A DNA stretch of 64,000 bases from Cryptomeria japonica (Eukaryota > Streptophyta > Pinopsida > Cupressales > Cupressaceae). The notes under the pieces are model-generated. The model was given only the letters and a program-made list of their open reading frames with translations, was not told where the DNA came from and did not search any database. The position numbers were made by a program, and so were the translations under genes. Shown one piece after another: positions 54,888 through 64,000 of this stretch. Within the stretch, counting starts at the first letter, position 1, and each line of letters opens with the position of its first letter. Location: the NCBI RefSeq assembly GCF_030272615.1, contig NW_026728909.1, forward strand, positions 62,001 to 126,000, in the 5' to 3' direction.

Positions 54888-55682
54888 CTAGGGACAGAAT
54901 ACAATACTATAGTCGGTGGTACCAGAGGGGCAGGTGAAAGTGCTGGAAGAATCGTCCTTAGCATAACTGTATGCCTGTGGGCACTGGTTCTTGAACATCA
55001 TCGAGTAGTTTGTGGCGGGGCAGTTCTTGACATAGGAACCTCTGCAGCAATACTGGTCAGTTTGAAAGACAGTACAGGCACTATTGCATCCACCATTCAC
55101 CTTCAATTCAGCAGGGCAAGCAGCATTCACGTCGGCTTTGCATGCAGGGGCAGTGCACTGTCCATTTGTAGGATTGATGGAGAGAGGAACGTTGAAGCCG
55201 TCAACCAGGGAGACATCGTAGAAGTCCTGGTTGCCATCTCCATTTAGGGTGTTCTCGACCAGCGTGGTCGGAACGCCCCCCGAGACTTGGCAGCTCAGTT
55301 GGCCGTTGCAGTCACCAGTTTGACAGGTTCCTCGGCCGCTCGCATCGAAAGAACAGCCAGTTCGGCCCCAGAATCTTGCCGCCTTTGTCCCTGCCGGCAC
55401 ATCGACGGTCCATGTCTGACCTTGGTCAAGCTGCTGCCCTCCTCCTGGTAGTCCTGCCGCCCAAACTGTGTACCCGCACTGGTTTCGTATATCAAACTTA
55501 ACTGCCCACGCCTCTGCAACAAAACATACACACACAAAAATTATCGTAAGGCCTAGAGAGATGTATATACCATTCAACAACCTACAACACGTATTATTTT
55601 ACCAACACATCTTACGTTGCATATGCAAAGATATGGCCAGTCCAGCCACAAGAACAAGCGCAAGATCTGATACCATGGCCAT
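54888..55682 (-). CDS. Thaumatin-like protein TLP1, second copy
   Basis: Exon 1 is 55616-55682 and exon 2 is 54888-55513, with the intron at 55514-55615. The 230-residue product is identical to that of 1148-1942: signal peptide, 16 cysteines and thaumatin signature. TATA box at 55748-55757, upstream module at 55811-55907, AATAAA at 54703-54708, all on the minus strand. If the duplication is real the genome carries two identical intact genes about 54 kb apart; if it is an assembly artefact they are the same gene. Confidence 0.88.
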
Positions 55683-55747
55683 TATACCGTCTGAATTGAA
55701 CGATTGAATGAAGATAGATAGATTGGGTATATGAGGAGGGATTATTC

Positions 55748-55757
55748 ATTTATATAG
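55748..55757 (-). promoter_or_regulatory. TATA box of the second TLP1 copy
   Basis: CTATATAAAT, equivalent to 2008-2017. Confidence 0.72.
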
Positions 55758-56359
55758 AAAAAGATCGCTCCGCCGGTCATGAAGGAAGCAACAGAGGAAG
55801 GACCCGGCATGAGAAGGCTAGTATCGTACGCATTCCGGTTACAGAATTCAAGCTTGCATTTATAACATGACTTGACTTCAGGTAAGAGCTGCCCAGTTTC
55901 CAACCGTAAGGGTCATCAATATTCAGATAATAGCTGTAATATTAAAGACAACCAAGTTTCACAACAAATCAAACCAACAAAACATAAATAGCCATATGAT
56001 ATGGGAAAAAAGGATGTTGGATTTAGTTTCATTGAACTTTAACTCTAAAGTAGCCAAATAAATATATAAGGACTTCCTAAAGTTTATTTTTTTATTTATT
56101 TTTGTAGCCCCCACCAATATTGTATAATAGACAAATTAGATATGGGACTGAGCATTAAGACTTCTATTTGAAGACCAACCCTAGATAACACCCTTGGCCC
56201 TTCAACTATTAATAAATAATTTAGAGCCAACTACCTTAAGAATAAATATATAACGGGGTGAAGGACTCCCTTGTAAGATAAAATAGGACAAGAATGAAAT
56301 ATTGAAAAAAGAATTTAATATGATCTAACAAATATATTTTTCAAATTACCAATATAAAC

Positions 56360-57400
56360 CTGTAAATTGGGAAAGAAATCTAGACTCCTAAAGAGGAATT
56401 GCTTATCTACAAAGAGAAAATATTCTCAAGGAGTTTCAAGCCTTTTGCAAATAGGGAAGGGTTGCAAAGAAGATGTAAGGGAGTTTAGATTACTTTCTTA
56501 GAATTTCTTAGTCATAGTTAAAATTTTATGTATGATTACTTATTTTTAATCTCATTGTTTGAAACTAAGTATATACAAAGAAAAAAAATCTTAAAATAAT
56601 CATAAAAAAAATCTCTGACTAGAAAATTTTAAATATTTAGAAAATATAGTTGTCCTTTTAGATTTGCAAATTTCTAAAAAAAACTTGTTCCCCTAGACCT
56701 GAATCGACATTTCAAGATATTCTTATTTCACTATTGATAATAATTTAGTCTATTTTTTTAAATCATAAGTTCATATTCCACTACTTATTTAACATTTTTA
56801 TTTGAAAGCAAATAATACCTATTTAAAAATTAAACCAATTTTTTGAAATTATTATAATATTAGTTACAAAAGTCAATTAAAATGTATATTTTTCAAATAT
56901 TAAATTTTAAACTATTGATATGTTGAGTATTAATTAATAAGTTGTAATCTCACTTTTAATTATTGACAAACTTGAAAAATTTATAAATACATTAATAAAC
57001 ATAAAATTTTAAAAATAGATTGAGAAACATTCATAAGAAAACAAAGTATATAATTTAGAAAAATGGATCAATCAAACAAAATATCAAGTTTAACCAAAAG
57101 AAATTGTAAGCTTTTCCAATTTGATTCTATGAACTTAACATCTTCTTCAAATAATTTTTCTACAGTTTTTTTGTTTGAACATTATTTATTAATAAATTGT
57201 ATTCTCACTTTTAATTACTAATAAACTTAAATAAATTTATAAATACATTAATAAGAATAAATTTAAAAAATAGATTTAAAAACATTTATAAGAAAACAAA
57301 ATATATAATTTTTAAAAAGTGGGTCAATCAAACAAAATATCAAGTTTAAGCAAAAGAAATTCTATGAAGTTAACATCTTTATCAAGATAATTTTACATCT
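56360..57400. repeat. Dispersed repeat R1, copy in the right duplicate
   Basis: Counterpart of 2620-3660; a third occurrence of the R1 repeat in this window. Confidence 0.6.
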
Positions 57401-57420
57401 TCCGATTTGATTCTTAGGGT

Positions 57421-57965
57421 ACCTTGGCTTTTCAAGTCACTGAAATAGTTAGAATCAAAAACTGGCCAGCTATTACCTAGAGTCATTTCATGTATTCAAT
57501 GCAGGTTTGAGTTCTGATAAACCAGGGCTCTCGTAGCATCCACGGCTTCTCAGCCGGGTCCATGCTAGTTTGCTTCCTTCTGAAGTTATTACGGTCGAAA
57601 ACTGGGCAGCGGTTACCTGAAGTCAAGTCATGCACTAAATGCAACCTGAAGTCAAGTCATGCACTAAATGTAAGTTTGAATTCTAATAACAAGGGCTTTC
57701 GTACGATGCATTGACAATTCTATGAATACAATACATGTTACACATTTTATGCATATAATACATGTTGCATATACATATAACTGCATCTAGATGCATCTTA
57801 GAATCTTATTCATACAATGCATGTTACACATCCTATGCATATAATGCATTTTACATAGACATATAACTACATGCAGATGCATCGTAGAAGCTGGATAGAC
57901 GGTGCCCTCGTACGTCACACTACTGCTCAGACTGAGTCCATGCTTCCTTCGTGTCTGCCCGGGAG
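57421..57965 (+). promoter_or_regulatory. TLP2 upstream region, second copy
   Basis: Counterpart of 3681-4225: distal module (57421-57580), proximal module (57592-57710), ATGCAT-rich tandem insertion (57712-57900) and the ACGTCA-containing proximal block. Confidence 0.6.
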
Positions 57966-57973
57966 ATCTTTTC

Positions 57974-57983
57974 CTATATAAAT
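57974..57983 (+). promoter_or_regulatory. TATA box of the second TLP2 copy
   Basis: CTATATAAAT, equivalent to 4234-4243. Confidence 0.72.
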
Positions 57984-58048
57984 GATGAATCCTTCTTCAT
58001 ATACTCAATCTATCCATCTTCATTCGACCGTTCAATACAGACGGTATA

Positions 58049-58832
58049 ATGGCAACAGTATCAGATCTTGTGCTTATTCTTGTGGCTGGACTGGCTATAT
58101 ATCTTCAGATGCAAGGTAAGCTGTATTGGTAACATAAGAGTTTTAGATTGAATACACTATATATCCGAGGTTCACAATAATAATATGCGTGTGTTTTTTG
58201 TTGCAGAGGCGGCAGCAGTTAAGTTTGAGATAACGAACCAGTGCGGGTACACGGTTTGGGCGGCAGGATTACCCGGCGGAGGGCAGCAGCTTGACCAGGG
58301 TAAGACATGGACCGTCGATGTGCCGGCAGGGACAAAGGGAGCAAGATTCTGGGGCTGAACCGGCTGCTCTTTTGATGCGAGCGGCCGAGGAACCTGTCAA
58401 ACCGGTGACTGCAACGGCCAATTGAGCTGCCAGGTCTCGGGAGGCGTTCCCACCACGCTGGCTGAGTACACCCACAATGGAGATGGCAACAAGGACTTCT
58501 ACGACGTCTCCCTGGTGGACGGATTCAATGGTCCTCTCTCCATCAATCCTACAAACGAACAGTGCACTGCCCCTGCATGCAAAGCCGACGTCAATGCTGT
58601 TTGCCCTGCTGAGTTGAAGGTGAATGGCGGATGCAATAGTGCCTGCACTGTCTTTCAAACTGACCAGTATTGCTGCAGAGGTGCCTATGTCGACAACTGT
58701 CCTGCCACAAACTACTCGATGATCTTCAAGAACCAGTGCCCTCAGGCCTACAGTTATGCCAAGGATGATACTTCCAGCACTTTCACCTGCCCTTCTGGAA
58801 CCACTGACTACAGTATTGTATTCTGTCCCTAA
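58049..58832 (+). pseudogene. Thaumatin-like TLP2, second copy, same premature stop
   Basis: Exon 1 is 58049-58115 and exon 2 is 58207-58832. The TGA at codon 73 (58356-58358) is identical to that at 4616-4618, so the nonsense change preceded the duplication, or both are the same locus. All other features match the left copy. Confidence 0.88.
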
Positions 58833-59079
58833 ATCTATATAGGAGTATGCTCATCTACATCCTAATAATCAGCTATGAGTGTATCACCTCCGTATTTAGT
58901 ATCTGATATATGGTGGCATAAACTATCACTCGGTAGTCATATAAATAAGCCATCATTTGTTGTAAGGCGTTAGATGCAATTTTGAAGTATCACAGTTTAC
59001 TATAAATAAAAGTCCAGTATTCTAATGGGCAATTTGAAATAGGTAATTCATATGCAATATCTTTTTATAAATGTCTTTT

Positions 59080-60160
59080 ATTATTTTAGTAGGGAAGGGG
59101 TCCTAAACCCTTACAAAAAAAACAAATAAACTAGAGAGCAACGACACAATCGCTGGCATTGGATAGCCAACACCCCAGAAAGCATAGAAACAACTCTCAA
59201 AAGTAATAAAACACTAACAATACCCACATAACTAAACATAATAACCCTCTCCAACTTCCTACTATCCATAATACAACTACTAGCATATAACTAAAAAGAG
59301 TTCATAATAGTATCAGAGTACTTAATCCACATGAAAACACCCAACATAAGGCATGTAGGCCTGTTTAGATAAAAGTCCATGTTAAAACTAATACTATCAG
59401 CTTTTGAAATCAACGCAGACCAAAAAAAAGCACCAACCCAATAGCATCCTACTCATCCTTGATGACGTTCCATTCCCGCACAAGACACTACATCAGTTCC
59501 TTCTAGATCTTAGGTTACAACATGTCCTCTTTCTGCTCCTGTTGCAGGTTGACATCCTTCATCTTTTTTGCTTTTTTCTTCATCTTTCTCTATCTCAAGA
59601 CAAACCCCATAACGACATTCTGCATAATTCATCAGTAATAGCACATAGGGAATTCAAGGCCTCTCCCATTAGCTGATGTCCTTGCGTATATTCATCCATC
59701 TTCGCTTTAAGGTTCATGACCTTAACTTGTAGGTTAATTATCTAGTTTTGCTATTATTTGATGCTAAAATTCTCCTCCTCGGTAGGAGAGTCCTGAGAAC
59801 AGGGCACCATTTCCACATCCTAAAAAAGTATTTTGAAGCAAGGATTTTTGTTTCGAATCAACCTTGTCCTCTAGAGAATCACTTAAACCCTTTGAATCCT
59901 CCTTACTGTCCTCCCCTTGTTCCTCCCCTTCCACCTGAAATTCCTCATCCCCCCCCCCCTCCTCACTAGAGCTCCTGAGTTGTCATCATCATCAAGGGTA
60001 AAAGCCTTTGCCGGTTCAGGGGAAACATCTTCGGTTTCAATTTGTTTTTCTTGTCTTTGGCGAGCAGATGAGCCAACCTTCTTTCACCAAAGTGACCCTC
60101 CTATTTCTCCTTTTCATGTAGGTTATCTTTCACCTAATCTCATAGTTCTTACAAGATGAA
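59080..60160 (-). pseudogene. Decayed transposon-type coding sequence, second copy
   Basis: Counterpart of 5340-6420; same stops and acidic stretches. Confidence 0.33.
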
Positions 60161-63100
60161 AAATCAGACACCAATAATATCTATACTACCTATTAGGGCA
60201 TGAGTGTATTCGCATGAGTTTTTTGACAAATTTTTTTTACCTTTTATCTTAAATTTATTTAATAGTAAACATGATTTTTTTATATTATTTCCAAATTGAT
60301 GTCTCCCAACATTTTTTCAAATAGATATATTTAAAATATCTATACTAATTTTATTTACATTATTCAGTTTATGTTTATTTGAAAATGTATTTTGATTACT
60401 TAAGGGTTATTTTATAGTTTTAACTTAAAAATTGTTTAATTTACTTAAGCATAATTTAAAGACAAATTTATTTTATTGACGTTTTTTTCTTATTCTTATT
60501 TAAACTTAAATTTTATTTAGAAGTTATTTAAAAAATATATATATTTTATTTTATTTTACTTGAATGTTGTTTTATATTTTTTATTTTAAATGTGTGTTAT
60601 TGATGTATTTACTTTTATGTTTGTAGTAAGAATATGCAACTCCTTGATGTGACCAAGACACATGGTTTGGATTAAATGGAAGAAGAATTTATAAATGAAT
60701 ATACCCAACACAAAAATGATGTACATTTTAATATGTATTGTAATAAACCAATTCATAATAATGGATCCTAATAGATTTGCATGGATAATAAATTTAAAAT
60801 TTTTAAACTATAATAATAAGATGGGAGAATTTTTTCTTAATTATATATTGCATATGAATTACCTTTATCACATTATTGATGAGATGATAGAAATTTTTAT
60901 GTATATTATATTATCAAACACTTAACAATTTAATCCCACAACAACCTATCCATAAAATATCCCCAAATCAAAGTCTCCAAATCTACATTGAAAGAGGATG
61001 CCCATGAATCTAGTTGTGATAATTATATCATTTTTTATTGATGTACTTACATAACATATATTACATTAAAAATGAAGAAATCAAATATAATAGGTACTGC
61101 AAACCATTGCATATGTCAATGTCACATGATGTGTTGTTGTGATGACTAACCCTAGAACCTTAGTTAATATTATAATAATATTAATTTTGTTCAAAGAGAA
61201 ATAATGTGAGTAACAAATTGTGAAGGGTACTTAACCATCAATACATTCTCTCACGATGCTTCAAGCTCTAACAAATAAGCAACCATAAAAAAATCTTTAA
61301 AAAATGCATAAAATAAATTAGATAATGAAAAACTCAGTACCTTATTTCACATCATCAATTTGTTAGCCTTTTCATCAAACCTCATGCAAAATCCCCTATT
61401 TGGACCATGGTAGCTAGATGGATCTATGGTTCCCAAATGGGCCCATGGCATCTAGTTGGGTCTGTGGCACCCAAATGTGACCATGAAACCTAAAATAGTT
61501 TTATCGTAGGGTTAACCTAAGTAATTTTTCATGTGCATATTCAACAATCACAAAATCAAGTACATAGTAAAGTCGATGTGGCCTACCTCGTGCATGTAGG
61601 TTCCCTTTGTGGTGTGTTACCATAATATCTATATCTTGAGTAGTTGACACTCTCTCTTATGTGACATCTTTTCTCTCAAGATAGTGTGGACCCCTCTACG
61701 ATACACTAAACTAAATAAGACAAAAAGATTCATGAAAAGTTAAATAAATTCAATATTTAAGAGATAAATTCTCTCAAAACACTAATTTAGCATGGATCAA
61801 TCATTTCATCATAACTTGAGCTAGAGAGCTCCAATTTGCATGTTGATTGTTGCATTGGAATTGTTATTTTGCTCTTGTTCTTACCAAATGCTATTTAATA
61901 TAGTATTATTTTATTAATGACTATATTGGTATTTCTCATCACTTATTTTCATAATTCAAAATGGTATACATGATACCATGCTTCTACATACATAAAGAGA
62001 AAGAAAAAATAAGGGGCATGTATCTACCTTCAAATTTTGTCACTCTTAGTAAGAATTTTGTACATGATTTTGATTTCACTAACAAAGTGGTTTTGCATAA
62101 TCCTATTCCTAACATTGTATTACATGTATCAAGCTAAATTGGGGAAATTTTTTGAATACCTTTATGAGTATCCCTTTTACGTGAATATTTAATTTCTTGC
62201 ACTTTACCTTGCATATTCATGTAGTGGAATATGACCGCTTAAGTGAAGGTTAAATGTAGTGTCACAAATTATACTCCTTAATTGTGAGCCCAATTTTAAA
62301 CTGTCCCTAGCACTTTAGTTTTCCACTCCCCTAGGAATTTTAAATACCATTTCTAGCCTTGAATTTAACTCCCAATTCAAGAAGATGGGTCCTATTCTAT
62401 TTTAAATTTCAAAACATCTTATTTCACATATTAATTTTCATCAATTGAAAAAATTATGACCAGGTCTAATATTAGGGCCCTAATATCGCACATCTCACTT
62501 TTCTAGAGCCTATTTTGGTGGGACTAATCAAATTAACACACATATCCTAACAAGAAATACCCAAAATTTTGGGTATTTTTAGTTTTAGCTATGACATTTT
62601 AGAATATGGTTGAGCAATTTTTTAATATAATTATTTTATGTCAATTTTTTATCAACATTAAGCTTGTAAATCATATATAAGAAATTAAATTTATTTAGTT
62701 GTGATATCAATCAAATATTATTCTTATCCTTATGATTCATTTGTTCTTGAGTTGATTTATGCGTCACCTTTGATTGTCTCATCTACTATTCACTCTAATA
62801 TATTTAAGTCAGTCTCTTATTTATGTTTGTTTATTTATTTGATTGCAGCAATACACATGCATAAGGGTCAGAGTACACACTATTTTTTAAGACCCAACTT
62901 GGCTATACATGGAAGTGGGAATCACAAAATGGGGCTTCACTAAGGAAAGCCTAGGTATATATCTATAACACCATTTTTTATCTCTTTTGTGTATGAATAG
63001 GTTTAGATACATGTTGTAAGCCCAGTTTGTAGGTATAGGAGCATTGAGATGTCTAAGAAAAAGATTACCAAAGAAAAACTAGGAGAAAATGTCTCGACTA

Positions 63101-63519
63101 TGGAACCTCGCACCATTGTCCTATTCGTTTGAACTAAAGTTTTGGGGGCTTGTAGTTTGGATCCTTTGGATACCATATCTAACACTCTCTAGCACTCTAA
63201 CATTTTTCTAGACTAGGGTACCTAGGACACTTAATCGACTGTTTTAGGCTCAAATTTCTACCATAGGTGCACCTTTGAATCCCAATTTTACGTGTATAAT
63301 TATAAATAGTTTCTTACTTGTTTATTGGTCTATTTTACCCATTTATATGATAATTTACTTTTTTCTTGAGGACCTAATTAGCTCACATCTAAGTCAATAA
63401 ATTGATTTTTCATGCAATAAATGATTAAATCCTAGGTTTCTTGACTCTTTTTGAGTAATATTTATTAAAGAATAACACCTTTGTGGCTTGTATTCAAACA
63501 TTTTATGGAGGAGAGTTTG

Positions 63520-64000
63520 ATTATGATTAAATTACTAGCTATATTTCATCATCTTTCTTCCATATCAAACACTAAGTAATTTGAAAAGTTCCATTCCATA
63601 AAGAATCAAACTTCCCATTTTCTCTTTTAGGTTCCCTCTTTTTATCCCATAACATACTAGATCTCTTACCATGAAATTCCTTTGTTGAGCTCTTATGTCA
63701 AATTTTTTCTTTACCTTGGCTTGATGTAGGTAAATTCTATCAATCATGTCTTCTCTCTAGGTTATTTGATCTTAGTGAGATACCTTCTTATTTTCTCTAA
63801 GGTACTTTAAAATAATTGATCTTCTATAATAGCTATAATCTAATAGCTAATAGATCTAGAAGAAAAGGAAAAGCATTACCTATTCCATGTACAAACTCAA
63901 AAGGTGACATTCCTATTTCCATCTTTGGTCTAGTCATATATGCCCACAATACTTCATATAGTTTCATGTGCCAATTCTTCTAATTTTAGTCCACCAATTC
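63520..64000 (-). pseudogene. Ty3/gypsy integrase remnant, second copy, cut by window end
   Basis: Counterpart of 9780-10260, with the same MIDRIYLHQAKVKKKFDIRA stretch at 63565-63747. It contains the only base difference that I found between the two duplicates (63905). Confidence 0.53.

Larger units (their letters stand above)
53741..64000. repeat. Right copy of the 10.26-kb direct duplication
   Basis: Equals 1-10260 shifted by 53740, with T at 63905 in place of C at 10165. It is truncated by the end of the window. Everything annotated in 1-10260 has a counterpart here. Confidence 0.97.

Overview
This window looks like nuclear DNA of a conifer, most likely of the cypress family (Cupressaceae). 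That is an inference from three things. The best-preserved gene is an intron-containing thaumatin-like (PR-5) protein closely resembling the pollen-allergen group of Cryptomeria, Juniperus and Cupressus. The DNA is very AT-rich and gene-poor. Most recognisable coding sequence belongs to decayed LTR retrotransposons. No rRNA, CRISPR or bacterial-type gene was seen.

Layout: (1) 1-10260 carries a divergent pair of thaumatin-like genes: TLP1 on the minus strand, apparently intact, and TLP2 on the plus strand, carrying one nonsense codon. Repeat-derived sequence follows, including a Ty3 integrase remnant. (2) 10.6-13.9 kb is AT-rich sequence with an LTR scrap, a second copy of a dispersed repeat, a SINE-like piece and an EF-hand gene fragment. 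(3) 14044-19614 is a nearly complete Ty1/copia element on the plus strand with well-matched LTRs but an inactivated polyprotein. (4) 20.2-24.3 kb holds a third, heavily decayed thaumatin-like pseudogene (TLP3) with its flanks, split by a solo LTR that has a perfect 5-bp target duplication. (5) 24.3-29.35 kb is mostly unassigned repeat sequence. (6) 29351-40291 is a second, older copia-type element on the minus strand, containing a plus-strand gag-only segment with four zinc knuckles. (7) 40.3-53.7 kb holds an RNase H remnant, a TIR DNA element with an alternating TTCGAGCGAA array, a plant-mobile-domain (MAIN-like) pseudogene and an antisense Ty3/gypsy gag-protease-partial RT block with an inverted duplication of its gag start. 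(8) 53741-64000 repeats 1-10260 almost base for base, at a spacing of 53740.

The only unit likely to make a functional product is TLP1 (present twice because of the duplication). TLP1, TLP2 and TLP3 share exon structure, a short intron at the same place, TATA boxes, a repeated upstream module and their 3' flanks, so they are duplicates of one ancestral locus at different stages of decay. The most striking observations are the near-perfect 10.26-kb end duplication, the single CGA-to-TGA loss in TLP2, the solo LTR whose empty site is preserved in the paralogous flank, the four-knuckle nested gag segment, and the TIR element with its alternating palindromic array. All alignments were done by eye; no search was run.
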